In this document: in pieces, positions 32,613 to 41,119 of the stretch
Layout: the number at the start of each line of letters is the position of its first letter
How positions within the stretch are numbered: the stretch's first letter is position 1
NCBI RefSeq assembly: GCF_009724245.1
Contig: NZ_WNNK01000036.1
Location: forward strand, 1 to 43,194
DNA from: Pseudomonas spelaei
Lineage (GTDB): Bacteria > Pseudomonadota > Gammaproteobacteria > Pseudomonadales > Pseudomonadaceae
Reading direction: 5' to 3'
Length of the DNA stretch: 43,194 nt
The notes under the pieces: generated by a model
Told to the model about the DNA's origin: nothing
The model's database searches: none
Seen by the model: only the letters and a program-made list of their open reading frames with translations
Translations under genes and position numbers: made by a program

Positions 32613-33470
32613 ATGGGCGAAGTCGTCCTGGCCGCGAAGATTTGTCACGTACCTTCGATGTACCTGTCGGAACTGCCCGGCAAGCACCACGGTTGCCGCG
32701 CCGCGGCGATTGCCGGGCACAAGGAAATCGGCCGCCGCGCCCGCGAACTCGGGGCCGACACGGCGGTGGTGTTCGATGTGCACTGGCTGGTCAACAGCGG
32801 CTATCACGTCAACTGTGGCGAGCACTTCAAGGGCATCTACACCAGCAACGAGCTGCCGCATTTCATCAAGAACATGGAATACGAATACCCCGGCTGCCCC
32901 GAACTGGGCGAACTGATTGCCGCCGAAGCCAATCAAGCCGGCGTGCGCAGCATGGCCCACAACATCCCGAGCCTGGAGCTGGAGTACGGCACGCTGGTGC
33001 CCATGCGCTACATGCACATGGATGTACCCGAGGAGCAGAAATTCAACGTCATCTCCATCGCCGCCTGGTGCGCCTGGCATCGCCTGGAAGACAGCTTTGC
33101 CTTCGGCGCCGCCGTACGCCGGGCCATCGAGAAGAGTGATCGCAAGGTACTGGTACTGGCGTCGGGCTCGCTGTCCCATCGCTTCTCCGACGACCGCGAA
33201 GCCGAAGCCAACATCCACAACTGGACCCGCGAATTCGACAAACAGATGGACCTGCACGTGGTGGAAATGTGGAAGCAAGGCCGCTTCAAAGAGTTCTGCG
33301 CGATGCTGCCGGACTACGCCGAGCACTGTTTTGGCGAGGGCAAGATGCACGACACGGCGATGCTTCTGGGGTTGCTCGGCGGGCCGGAGTACAACCAGCC
33401 GGCAGAGATTATTACCCAGCCATTCGGCAGTTCGGGCACGGGGCAGATCAACGCGATTTTCCCGCTCTGA
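32613..33470 (+). CDS. hpaD: 3,4-dihydroxyphenylacetate 2,3-dioxygenase HpaD (class III extradiol)
   Basis: The 285-aa LigB-type dioxygenase has two probable iron ligands in KICHVPSMY (His12) and FDVHWLVNSGYHVNCGE (His57), a conserved SHRFSDDREAEANIHNW segment and the length of E. coli HpaD. It cleaves the aromatic ring of homoprotocatechuate next to the two hydroxyls with Fe(II) and oxygen. AGGAG precedes ATG 32613. A 110-bp REP element lies between it and hpaF. Confidence 0.93.
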   Translation: MGEVVLAAKICHVPSMYLSELPGKHHGCRAAAIAGHKEIGRRARELGADTAVVFDVHWLVNSGYHVNCGEHFKGIYTSNELPHFIKNMEYEYPGCPELGELIAAEANQAGVRSMAHNIPSLELEYGTLVPMRYMHMDVPEEQKFNVISIAAWCAWHRLEDSFAFGAAVRRAIEKSDRKVLVLASGSLSHRFSDDREAEANIHNWTREFDKQMDLHVVEMWKQGRFKEFCAMLPDYAEHCFGEGKMHDTAMLLGLLGGPEYNQPAEIITQPFGSSGTGQINAIFPL

Positions 33471-33515
33471 TCCCTGTTTGAAACTGATGATTACCTTGCA
33501 ACCAGTGAAACCCCA

Positions 33516-33625
33516 TGTGGGAGCTGTCGAGCCCCGGCGAGGCTGCGATGGCGCCGGCACTGCCGGCATCAATGTTGACTGGGCTACCGCTATCGCAGCC
33601 TCGCCGGGGCTCGACAGCTCCCACA
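33516..33625. repeat. REP inverted-repeat element (3 of 4), variant type
   Basis: The arms are TGTGGGAGCTGTCGAGCCCC and its complement with GGCGAGGCTGCGAT inside, a different REP class from the other three in the window. It sits inside the hpa operon between hpaD and hpaF. Confidence 0.83.
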
Positions 33626-33645
33626 TTTGATCGGAGAAGACTCAT

Positions 33646-34038
33646 ATGCCGCACTTCATCGTCGAATACACCGACAACATCGAACACCAGGCCAACCTGC
33701 CCGCCCTGTTCGAAAAGGTCCACAGCGTCCTGGGCGACAGCGGCGTGTTTCCCCTGGGCGGCATCCGCAGTCGCGGCGTACGCCTGGACACCTGGCGCAT
33801 GGCCGATGGCAAGCACGACTACGCCTTCGTCCACATGACCCTCAAGGTCGGCCACGGCCGCGACCTGGCAACGCGCAAGAGCGTCGCCGAAACGCTGTTC
33901 CTTTTGATCACCCAGCACTTCGCCGAGTTGCAGGCGCAACGGCTGCTGGCGTTGTCGTTCGAGATGATCGAGTTGCACCCAGAGCTCAATTTCAAACAGA
34001 ACAACGTGCACGCCTTCTTGAAGAACCAGGCGGGCTGA
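33646..34038 (+). CDS. hpaF: 5-carboxymethyl-2-hydroxymuconate delta-isomerase HpaF
   Basis: This 130-aa protein starts MPHFIVEYTDNIE, placing Pro2 as the catalytic base as in tautomerases of the CHMI family, and continues with VFPLGGIRSRGVRLDTWRMADG and FVHMTLKVGHGRDLATRK. It isomerises the dicarboxylate between HpaE and the decarboxylase step. A CGGAGAAG site precedes ATG 33646. Length is that of E. coli HpaF (126 aa). Confidence 0.92.
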   Translation: MPHFIVEYTDNIEHQANLPALFEKVHSVLGDSGVFPLGGIRSRGVRLDTWRMADGKHDYAFVHMTLKVGHGRDLATRKSVAETLFLLITQHFAELQAQRLLALSFEMIELHPELNFKQNNVHAFLKNQAG

Positions 34039-34085
34039 CCCACGCCCGCCTCCCCCCATGGCCTCTCAAAAAAAAGTACAACACC

Positions 34086-35390
34086 ATGAGCACAGCCAAG
34101 ACTACCGCCAGCCTCGCCCTGGCCGAGCACGATCGCACCCACAGTACGGTGACCTGGCGCCTGATGCCCTTGTTGCTGATCTGCTACCTGTTCGCCCATC
34201 TGGACCGGATCAACATCGGCTTCGCCAAGATGCAGATGAGCAGCGACCTGCACTTCAGTGACACGGTCTACGGCTTTGGCGCCGGGCTGTTCTTTATCGC
34301 CTATGCCTTGTTCGGCGTGCCCAGCAACATCGCCCTGGACCGGGTCGGGCCGCGACGCTGGATCGCCTGCCTGATGGTGGTCTGGGGCATCTTGTCCACC
34401 AGCATGATGTGGGTCGAAAGTTCCACGGGGTTCTACGTCCTGCGCTTCCTGTTGGGGGTGGCCGAGGCCGGCTTCTTCCCCGGGATCCTGGTGTTTCTCA
34501 ACCGCTGGTACCCGGCCCGCCGTCGCGCCCAGGTCACGGCGCTGTTCGCCATTGCCGTGCCCATGGCCGGGGTGATTGGCGGGCCGTTGTCCGGGGCGAT
34601 CCTGGAAAACTTCCATGCCGTGGGTGCCCTGCGCGGCTGGCAGTGGATGTTCCTGATCGAAGGCGCGCCCGTGGTTCTGCTGGGCCTGGTGGTGCTCAAG
34701 TACCTGCCGGACAGCTTTGAAAGCGTGAACTGGCTGACGCCTGAGCAGAAGCAACAACTGCACGCGCAACTGAGCAGCGAGGAACAGCGCAAGTCCATCA
34801 CCTCCTTTGCCGGCATCGTGCGCGACCCGCAGGTCTGGCTGCTGGTGGCGATTTATTTTGCGGTGATGCTCGCCGTCAACACCCTCGCCTTCTGGATGCC
34901 GACCCTGATTCACGGTGCCGGCGTCGGCCGTGACAGCCAGGTCGGCCTGCTGAGCGCCGTGCCTTACCTGGCCGGGTGTTTCTTCATGATCGGTTGCGGG
35001 CGCTCTTCGGACCGCCATCGCGAGCGCCGCTGGCACTTGTGCGTGCCGCTGCTGATGGCCGCCGCCGGTATTGCCGTGGCCGGTCTGGCACCGGGCAATC
35101 CGCTGCTGGTGATGGGCGGCCTGGTGGTGGCCGGCATGGGCGCCAGCGCCGCACTGCCAATGTTCTGGCAACTGCCGCCGGCCTTTCTCTCCAACAGCAC
35201 CCAGGCCGCCGGTATCGCGATGATCAGTTCCTTTGGCAGCGTAGCCGCATTCCTCGCGCCGTACCTGATCGGCTGGATGCGCGATGCCACCCAGAGCGCG
35301 AGCCTGGCGTTGTATGTGCTGGCGCTGCTGATCGCCCTCGGTGCCTTGCTGGTGCTACGCACCCATGCCGCCATCGTCAATCCAAACTAG
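34086..35390 (+). CDS. hpaX: 4-hydroxyphenylacetate permease HpaX (MFS, anion:cation symporter)
   Basis: The 434-aa protein has twelve helices of MFS ACS type with LLLICYLFAHLDRINIGFAKMQM in helix 1 and the loop 2-3 motif PSNIALDRVGPRRWIA, then FLLGVAEAGFFPGILVFLNRWYPARRRAQVTALF. It imports 4-hydroxyphenylacetate into the cell. The start ATG 34086 is 47 bases after hpaF with no clear ribosome site. Membership in the hpa operon makes the substrate likely. Confidence 0.9.
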   Translation: MSTAKTTASLALAEHDRTHSTVTWRLMPLLLICYLFAHLDRINIGFAKMQMSSDLHFSDTVYGFGAGLFFIAYALFGVPSNIALDRVGPRRWIACLMVVWGILSTSMMWVESSTGFYVLRFLLGVAEAGFFPGILVFLNRWYPARRRAQVTALFAIAVPMAGVIGGPLSGAILENFHAVGALRGWQWMFLIEGAPVVLLGLVVLKYLPDSFESVNWLTPEQKQQLHAQLSSEEQRKSITSFAGIVRDPQVWLLVAIYFAVMLAVNTLAFWMPTLIHGAGVGRDSQVGLLSAVPYLAGCFFMIGCGRSSDRHRERRWHLCVPLLMAAAGIAVAGLAPGNPLLVMGGLVVAGMGASAALPMFWQLPPAFLSNSTQAAGIAMISSFGSVAAFLAPYLIGWMRDATQSASLALYVLALLIALGALLVLRTHAAIVNPN

Positions 35391-35401
35391 AGACCTTCCT
35401 C

Positions 35402-36205
35402 ATGCTCGATCCCCAGCAAATCCTGCAAGCTGCCGCCAACCTGGACCGCGCCGAACGCACTCGGGAGCAAGTGCGGCAGTTTTCCCTCGACTACCCCGCC
35501 ATCACGATCGAGGACGCCTACGCCATACAGCGCGCCTGGGTCGCCCAGAAGATCAAGGACGGGCGCAAGTTGGTCGGTCACAAGATCGGCCTGACGTCCC
35601 GGGCGATGCAAGTGTCGTCCAATATCAGCGAACCGGATTACGGCGCCCTGCTCGATGACATGTTCTTCGACGAAGGCACCGATATTCCTTTCCAGCGGTT
35701 TATCGTGCCTCGGGTGGAAGTGGAGCTCGCATTCATCCTCGGCAAACCGCTCAAGGGCCCGAACTGCACGATCTTCGACGTGCTGGAGGCCACCGAATGG
35801 GTGATCCCGGCCCTGGAAATCATTGACGCGCGGATCCAGCAGATTGACCCGCAGACCAACGCCACCCGCCAGGTATTCGACACCATTTCCGACAACGCGG
35901 CCAACGCCGGCGTGGTCATGGGCGGCCGTGCAGTGCGGCCCACCGAGATCGACCTGCGCAAGGTACCGGCGGTGCTGTACCGCAACGGCGTCATCGAAGA
36001 GTCCGGGGTCTCGGCGGCCGTGCTCAACCATCCGGCCAAGGGTGTGGCGTGGCTGGCGAACAAGCTGGCACCGTATGACGTGACGCTACTGCCGGGACAG
36101 ATCATTCTTGGTGGCTCGTTTACCCGTCCGGTGGCGGCCAGTCCTGGAGACACGTTCCATGTTGATTACGACATGTTGGGCTCCATCTCCTGCCGCTTCG
36201 TCTGA
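35402..36205 (+). CDS. hpaH: 2-oxo-hept-3-ene-1,7-dioate hydratase HpaH
   Basis: The 267-aa protein belongs to the MhpD/HpaH hydratase family, an FAH relative: VGHKIGLTSRAMQVSSNISEPDYGALLDDMFF, VPRVEVELAFILGKPL with the metal Glu pair, EIIDARI and GGSFTRPVAASPGDTFHVDYDMLG. It adds water to give 4-hydroxy-2-oxoheptane-1,7-dioate. ATG 35402 is 11 bases after the hpaX stop, with GAGA before it. Confidence 0.92.
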   Translation: MLDPQQILQAAANLDRAERTREQVRQFSLDYPAITIEDAYAIQRAWVAQKIKDGRKLVGHKIGLTSRAMQVSSNISEPDYGALLDDMFFDEGTDIPFQRFIVPRVEVELAFILGKPLKGPNCTIFDVLEATEWVIPALEIIDARIQQIDPQTNATRQVFDTISDNAANAGVVMGGRAVRPTEIDLRKVPAVLYRNGVIEESGVSAAVLNHPAKGVAWLANKLAPYDVTLLPGQIILGGSFTRPVAASPGDTFHVDYDMLGSISCRFV

Positions 36206-36223
36206 CTTCTGGAGGACCGTTTC

Positions 36224-37024
36224 ATGGACATGCCAGTGAATCGCTTCAAGCAACGCCTGAATAACGGCGAAGTACAGATCGGCCTGTGGCTCGGCCTGGC
36301 CGATGCGTACTGTGCGGAGTTGGCGGCGAACGCCGGTTTCGACTGGCTATTGATCGACGGCGAACATGCACCCAATGATCTTCGCAGCATGCTCGGCCAA
36401 TTGCAGGCCATCGCACCCTATGCAAGCGAAGCGATCATCCGGCCGGTAATCGGCGATACCGCGTTGATCAAGCAAGTGCTGGATATCGGCGTACAAACGG
36501 TGCTGGTGCCGATGGTTGAAAACGCTGCGCAGGCACGGGAGTTGGTGCGCGCAATTCTCTATCCGCCCCAAGGTATACGCGGAGTGGGCAGCGCCCTGGC
36601 TCGGGCATCGCGCTGGAACACTATCCCCGACTACCTGGATCAGGCTGATGCACAGATGTGCCTGCTGGTGCAGATCGAGAGCCGTGAAGGCTTGGCCAAC
36701 CTGGACGCGATTGCGGCCGTCGAGGGTGTGGATGGGGTGTTTATCGGGCCGGCGGATTTGAGTGCATCCATGGGGCATCGCGGGAATCCGGGGCATCCAG
36801 AGGTGCAAGCGGCCATCGAAGACGCCATCGTGCGGATTCGCAAAGCCGGTAAAGGTGCCGGGATTCTGAGTGCTGACGAGACGCTTGCCCGACGCTATAT
36901 CGAGCTGGGGGCGACGTTTGTGGCAGTGGGTGTGGATACCACGGTGTTGACGCGCGGGTTGCAGGCGCTGGCGGGGAAATTCAAAGGTACGGCGGCGCCT
37001 ATGTCAGGCGGCGGAGTGTACTAG
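36224..37024 (+). CDS. hpaI: 4-hydroxy-2-oxo-heptane-1,7-dioate aldolase HpaI
   Basis: The 266-aa class II aldolase of the HpcH/HpaI family has QIGLWLGLADAYCAELAANAGFDWLLIDGEHAPND, IIRPVIGD (substrate Arg), MVENAAQARELV, the metal ligand Glu in VQIESREG and Asp in GPADLSASMG. It splits its substrate to pyruvate and succinic semialdehyde. GGAGG precedes ATG 36224. It is the last gene of the operon, followed by a REP element and the convergent hpaR gene. Confidence 0.94.
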   Translation: MDMPVNRFKQRLNNGEVQIGLWLGLADAYCAELAANAGFDWLLIDGEHAPNDLRSMLGQLQAIAPYASEAIIRPVIGDTALIKQVLDIGVQTVLVPMVENAAQARELVRAILYPPQGIRGVGSALARASRWNTIPDYLDQADAQMCLLVQIESREGLANLDAIAAVEGVDGVFIGPADLSASMGHRGNPGHPEVQAAIEDAIVRIRKAGKGAGILSADETLARRYIELGATFVAVGVDTTVLTRGLQALAGKFKGTAAPMSGGGVY

Positions 37025-37047
37025 GTCTCCAGGGCACAGAAGATCCA

Positions 37048-37136
37048 TGTGGGAGCTGGCTTGCCTGCGATAGCGTCCTGTCAGTCAATGCATCATTGGC
37101 TGAGCCACCGTCATCGCAGGCACAGAAGCTCCCACA
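37048..37136. repeat. REP inverted-repeat element (4 of 4), decayed
   Basis: The left arm TGTGGGAGCTGGCTTGCCTG matches the elements in the sulfur region, but the right arm reads AGGCACAGAAGCTCCCACA, with several changes from a perfect complement. It lies between the convergent stops of hpaI and hpaR and may help end both transcripts. Confidence 0.8.
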
Positions 37137-37165
37137 TTGGATAGGGGTGTGCTCGAACAATGGCC

Positions 37166-37603
37166 TCAGCGCTTGATGTTTTTCAGCTCATCCAGCAACC
37201 CCAACAGCGTCTGTAACTTCTCCTCCCCCAACTGATCCTGCAACCGCTGGTAGTTGCCCTCCATGCACTGGCTCATGGACTCAAACATGGCCTTGCCCTT
37301 CTGCGCCAACGTCACCAGCACCCGCCGCTGATCCTGCTCGGCCTTGCGCCGGTGAACCATCCCCGCCGCTTCCATGCGTACCAGCACGCCGGTCATGCTC
37401 GGCTTGAGAATGCAGGCCAGTTCCGCCAGTTGGTAGATCTCCAGTTCATCGTATTGGCTGAGGATGCGGATGACCCGCCATTGCTGTTCGGTCAGGCCAT
37501 GCTCATTGAGCGAAGGCCGGAAGAAACTCATGGCCGCTTCACGGGCCTGTAACAGGGTCAAGGTCAGGGATTGTCGAGGTTTGAGCATAGGGATCAGGGT
37601 CAC
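37166..37603 (-). CDS. hpaR: MarR-family repressor HpaR of the homoprotocatechuate operon
   Basis: The 145-aa protein has the HpaR/MarR winged helix: HGLTEQQWRVIRILSQYDELEIYQLAELACILKPSMTGVLVRMEAAGMVHRRKAEQDQRR (in family order), flanked by dimerising helices. It represses the meta-cleavage operon and is relieved by hydroxyphenylacetates. A GTTAAT..TTAAC site lies 11 bases before its start, so it probably also represses itself. The start is ATG 37603. Confidence 0.92.
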   Translation of the reverse strand: MTLIPMLKPRQSLTLTLLQAREAAMSFFRPSLNEHGLTEQQWRVIRILSQYDELEIYQLAELACILKPSMTGVLVRMEAAGMVHRRKAEQDQRRVLVTLAQKGKAMFESMSQCMEGNYQRLQDQLGEEKLQTLLGLLDELKNIKR

Positions 37604-37613
37604 GATAGATTTA

Positions 37614-37627
37614 GTTAATAATTTAAC
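37614..37627. promoter_or_regulatory. Probable HpaR autoregulatory operator
   Basis: GTTAATAATTTAAC (5-bp perfect arms, 6 with one mismatch) is followed by GAA just as the operator upstream of hpaG1 is. It lies directly upstream of hpaR. The remaining 170 bases of the gap to the FAD oxidase gene hold no gene and no promoter I can name with confidence. Confidence 0.75.
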
Positions 37628-37798
37628 GAAACTCTAACATCTCGCCCCACTGGCCGCGCTATAACTTGTGGGTCGAAACCCTCGGCTGGCGCGCTGAATC
37701 AAAAGCCCCGGCACGGAGAATCAAGACTTCCATCCCGCCAGGGCCCCTAATGGCAGGCATCTGCTTTAGAGCCTTCCTTCACTTTTTCAGGCTGCGCC

Positions 37799-39097
37799 AT
37801 GATCACTATTGAAACGCCCACCTATTACACGGCCACCAAGAAATACAACCTCAGTTTCCCGACGCTGGAACAGGACGTGGAGGCCGATGTCGTGATCATT
37901 GGCGGCGGTTTTTCCGGTATCAACACCGCCCTTGAACTCGCCGAGAAAGGCATCACCAATATTGTCGTGCTGGAGGCGCGCTACCTGGGTTTTGGCGGCA
38001 CCGGGCGCAATGGCGGGCAGATCATGGCCGGGATTGGGCATGACCTGGAGAAGATCAAGAAAGACGTCGGTGAAGACGGCCTGCGCCAGGTGTTCGAGAT
38101 CAGCGATCTGGGCGCCGACATCATCAAAGACCGCATCGCCAAGTACAACATCGATGCCGACTTCTGCCACGGCTATGGCTACATGGGCTTTAACGCCCGC
38201 CAGGAAAAGACCCTGCGGGCCTGGGAAAAAGACTTCAAGTCGATCAACAGCAAACACGAAATCCGCTTTCTCGGCGGCTCCGACGTCAAGCAGATCATCG
38301 GTTCCAATGCCTACAGCAGCGCACTCTTGCACATGGGCGGCGGTCACGTGCATTCACTGAACCTGTTGCTGGGTGAGGCCACGGCCCTGGCCAGCCACGG
38401 CGTGCGAATTTTCGAGAACAGCCCGGCCCTGGAAGTCAGCTATGGCGAGCGCATCACCGTGCGCACCGGTCGTGGCTCGGTGAAGGCCAGCAAGCTGCTG
38501 TGGGCCTGTGACAGTTTTCTCAACAAACTGGAACCGGAGCTGCACCGTTCGACCATCAACACCTACGCCTTCCAGATGATGACCGAGCCGTTGAGCGAAG
38601 AGCTGATCAACCGCATCAGCCCGATTCGTGGGGCCTACAGCGATATTCGCCCGGTGATCGACTACTACCGGGTCACTAACGAAAACCGCCTGTTGTTCGG
38701 GGCCGCGACGCCGCTGGTGGAACACATTCCCGGTGACCTCAAGGCCTGGAACCGCCATTTGATGCTGAAGATTTTCCCCTACCTCAAGGACGTGAAAATC
38801 GACCTCGCCTGGGGCGGCCCGATGGCCTGCAGCCCGAATCTGTTCCCGCAGATCGGCACCCTGCCCGGGCGCAGCAACGCGTTTTTCGTCCAGGGCTATT
38901 CAGGCTTTGGCGTCACCCCCAGCCACATCATCTGCAAGGTGCTGGCCGAAGGTATGAGCGAAGGGTCGGCGCGGTATGACCTGGTCAGCTCGATCCATCG
39001 CCCGACCATTATCGGCAAAGACACCATCCGCCCGTTGCTGCTGACTGCCGGCAAGTCCTGGCACCAGCTGTCCGGCTACTGGAACGGGCGGCGTTAA
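37799..39097 (+). CDS. FAD-dependent amine/amino-acid oxidoreductase (PuuB/DAO-like)
   Basis: The 432-aa protein has an FAD-binding GxGxxG motif in DVVIIGGGFSGINTALELAEKG (about 30-50), YLGFGGTGRNGGQI (typical of PuuB-like oxidases) and the C-terminal FVQGYSGFGVTPSHIICKVLAEG, which closes the FAD site. The family (gamma-glutamylputrescine oxidase, glycine oxidase-like) oxidises C-N bonds of amines to aldehyde or keto acid with release of ammonia. It starts a rightward five-gene group and faces hpaR divergently. No glutamyl-ligase puuA is present, so a direct amine substrate is more likely than gamma-glutamylputrescine; tyramine-like amines are possible given the hpa genes. Inference. Confidence 0.87.
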   Translation: MITIETPTYYTATKKYNLSFPTLEQDVEADVVIIGGGFSGINTALELAEKGITNIVVLEARYLGFGGTGRNGGQIMAGIGHDLEKIKKDVGEDGLRQVFEISDLGADIIKDRIAKYNIDADFCHGYGYMGFNARQEKTLRAWEKDFKSINSKHEIRFLGGSDVKQIIGSNAYSSALLHMGGGHVHSLNLLLGEATALASHGVRIFENSPALEVSYGERITVRTGRGSVKASKLLWACDSFLNKLEPELHRSTINTYAFQMMTEPLSEELINRISPIRGAYSDIRPVIDYYRVTNENRLLFGAATPLVEHIPGDLKAWNRHLMLKIFPYLKDVKIDLAWGGPMACSPNLFPQIGTLPGRSNAFFVQGYSGFGVTPSHIICKVLAEGMSEGSARYDLVSSIHRPTIIGKDTIRPLLLTAGKSWHQLSGYWNGRR

Positions 39098-39122
39098 TTT
39101 TTTCTCATCAGGAGCAACTGCC

Positions 39123-39488
39123 ATGACCCTCACCACCCTAAAAAAAGACATCCAACTCTCGGAACTCGATGCCTGGGGCACCGTGGCCGATCTCGGCTCA
39201 GAGATCCTCGAAGGCGAGGTCAAAGCCTTCGGCAAGATGACCTTCGGTGCACCGACTGACCCGGTCAGCAGTGCCTACTTTGGCACCACCCAAGGCAAGT
39301 TCAGGATGGTCTATCCGTTCGCTGAACAGGCCACTGTGGTGACCGGCGAGGTGGTGCTGACGGATGAGTCCACCGGCAAAAGTGCTCGTTACAAGGCGGG
39401 TGACAGCTGGTTCGTGACCAAGGGCACGCCGGTGTTGTGGGAAGTGGTCAGTGAGAGTTTCGTCAAACATTACTTTGCCGTCGTTTGA
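39123..39488 (+). CDS. Small cupin-domain protein (cupin_3 type) without metal histidines
   Basis: The 121-aa protein is one cupin barrel: MVYPFAEQATVVTGEVVLTDESTGKSARYKAGDSWFVTKGTPVLWEVVSESFVKHYFAVV, in which the GD and TPVLWEV elements fit cupin_3. The His-x-His of cupin motif 1 is absent; only a Glu in FAEQ remains. It may thus be a binding or stabilising protein instead of an enzyme. AGGAGC precedes ATG 39123, 25 bases after the oxidase. The same oxidase-cupin pairing suggests handling of the oxidised product. Confidence 0.82.
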   Translation: MTLTTLKKDIQLSELDAWGTVADLGSEILEGEVKAFGKMTFGAPTDPVSSAYFGTTQGKFRMVYPFAEQATVVTGEVVLTDESTGKSARYKAGDSWFVTKGTPVLWEVVSESFVKHYFAVV

Positions 39489-39501
39489 GTGGAGGCCTGT
39501 C

Positions 39502-40323
39502 ATGACTAGCCAATCCGACTGGATCACCGTAGGCGCCCTCGCCGACGGCTTTGCCCCCCAAGCCTTTATCCTGCCCAACCTCGCGGACCTGAACGGCAAG
39601 ACCTTCACCCTGCACTTCGCCAACGGCTGGCAGATCGAGCATCGTTTCGACCACGAAAGCCTGTCCTGGACCGCCGCTGATGGGCACTCCACCGGAACAG
39701 CCCCCTACCGCGCCACGTCAATCCGCCCCGGCCTGTACCTGGTGGATTTCATCAAGCATGAAAACGGCCAGAGTTGGTCCATCAGCCTGGTACTCGACAC
39801 CACCAGCGCCTCGTTCACCGCCGTCATCGGCCACTTGCCCACTCAAGCAGAAACCGCTGAGGGTCTCTACAGCCGTGCCCTGGCCGGCAAGCCGCTGACC
39901 TCGGTACACGTGGATTTCCTCCACGGCAGCCTCGACCGTCCATGGCAGGAAGGCCAGTGCCCACATGCGCCGACGGGCGAACTGGTAGGCCTGCGCAACC
40001 AGTACCGCTACAGCCCGAGCGAGGTCTACGAGCATATCTACCTCAACGACCAGTTCTACGCCTGGCAGTGCCTAAAGGGCGTCGAGCAAGGCCTGTGCGA
40101 TACCGATCGCTGCCATTACTACAAGATTGCCGAGGAGCTGTACCTGTTTGTCTGGCGCGAAAAGATCATCCCCACCCTCGGCCTGGTGCTGATCGACCTG
40201 CAACAGCACCGCAGCGACGGCAAGATCTTCGGCTATGCCGGAACGTCCTTTGATGCGCTGTCGAACTTCCCCATCAGCTCCTACTGCCAGGTGCTCAACC
40301 GCACGGAGCATTCCGATGCGTGA
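39502..40323 (+). CDS. MoaF-like protein
   Basis: The 273-aa protein has two beta-rich halves typical of MoaF: LADLNGKTFTLHFANGWQIEHRF near 28-50, IRPGLYLVDFIKHENGQSWSISLVLD near 75-100, and a second half with QYRYSPSEVYEHIYLNDQFYAWQCLKGVEQGLCDTDRCHYYKIAEELYLFVWREKIIPTLGL in family order. MoaF was first described in the monoamine regulon of Klebsiella, induced by tyramine and similar amines; its reaction is unknown. GTGGAGG precedes ATG 39502. It overlaps the next SDR gene by 8 bases. Cys residues in QCLKG, LCDTDRC could bind metal. Confidence 0.85.
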   Translation: MTSQSDWITVGALADGFAPQAFILPNLADLNGKTFTLHFANGWQIEHRFDHESLSWTAADGHSTGTAPYRATSIRPGLYLVDFIKHENGQSWSISLVLDTTSASFTAVIGHLPTQAETAEGLYSRALAGKPLTSVHVDFLHGSLDRPWQEGQCPHAPTGELVGLRNQYRYSPSEVYEHIYLNDQFYAWQCLKGVEQGLCDTDRCHYYKIAEELYLFVWREKIIPTLGLVLIDLQQHRSDGKIFGYAGTSFDALSNFPISSYCQVLNRTEHSDA

Positions 40324-41119
40324 ACCACGCACGGTGGTGATCACCGGTGCCGGCACGGGCATCGGCGCCGCCTGCGCCCGGTTGTACGCGGACGAAGGCG
40401 CGCAACTGGTGCTGATCGGCCGCCGCCGCGAACCGCTGGAACAGGTGGCCGGGGAAACCGGCGGCCTGATTCTGGTGGGCGATGCGGCCTGCCCCGACAC
40501 CTGGGACGGGTTTATCACGCAGATCCACCAACGCTACGGTCGGCTCGATGTGCTGCTGGCCTGTGCCGGTGGGCATGGGCTGGGCAGCGCCACCCAAACC
40601 AGCCCGCAGACGTGGGAAGCGGCCCTGCGCTGCAACCTCGACAGTGCCTTCTACAGCGCGCGAGCCTGCCTGCCACTGCTGCTGGAAAGTGCCGGGAATA
40701 TCGTGTTGATCGGCTCCATTGCTTCACTCGCGGCGGGGCCGCAAGTGTGCGGTTACACCACCGCCAAACATGCGCTGCTGGGGCTGAATCGCTCCCTGGC
40801 CAGGGATTACGGGCCCCACTGTGTGCGGGTCAATGCGGTGTGCCCCGGCTGGGTGCGCACACCCATGGCTGATCAGGAGATGCAGCCGCTGATGGACGCT
40901 TATGGTGAGACGCTGCAGCAGGCCTACGACCGGGTCTGCGCCGACGTGCCGTTGCGCCGGCCGGCCAGTGCCGATGAGATCGCCAAAGTCTGCCGCTTCC
41001 TGGCCTCAGCGGACGCTTCGATCATCACCGGCGCGACCCTGGTGGCCGACGGCGGGTCGAGCATCGTCGATGTGCCCACCCTGGCGTTTACCCGACTGGA
41101 GCAGCCCGATGGCCAATGA
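40316..41119 (+). CDS. SDR-family oxidoreductase (first of pair)
   Basis: The 267-aa classical SDR has TGAGTGIGAACARLY for NAD(P), ACAGGHG, Ser in LIGSIASLA and the active-site GYTTAKHALLGL (YxxxK), then CPGWVRTPM and GATLVADGG. All catalytic residues are present. It probably oxidises an alcohol or reduces a carbonyl in the pathway of the preceding oxidase. ATG 40316 lies inside the end of the MoaF-like gene (8-base overlap), so translation is coupled. It overlaps the following SDR by 11 bases. Confidence 0.88.
   Translation: MREPRTVVITGAGTGIGAACARLYADEGAQLVLIGRRREPLEQVAGETGGLILVGDAACPDTWDGFITQIHQRYGRLDVLLACAGGHGLGSATQTSPQTWEAALRCNLDSAFYSARACLPLLLESAGNIVLIGSIASLAAGPQVCGYTTAKHALLGLNRSLARDYGPHCVRVNAVCPGWVRTPMADQEMQPLMDAYGETLQQAYDRVCADVPLRRPASADEIAKVCRFLASADASIITGATLVADGGSSIVDVPTLAFTRLEQPDGQ

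Noticed and set aside
30909..33626. A very long open frame on the minus strand opposite hpaG2, hpaE and hpaD
   Set aside because: It is a mirror of high-GC codon bias; the plus strand carries clear enzyme motifs and ribosome sites.
9203..37136. The four dispersed inverted repeats as CRISPR repeats or attachment sites
   Set aside because: They are single, widely spaced and palindromic with a TGTGGGAGC terminus, which is the pattern of Pseudomonas REP elements.
37753..37765. TGGCAGGCATCTGC as a sigma-54 promoter of the FAD oxidase gene
   Set aside because: Spacing is nine bases and TTGC is missing; no activator gene is nearby.
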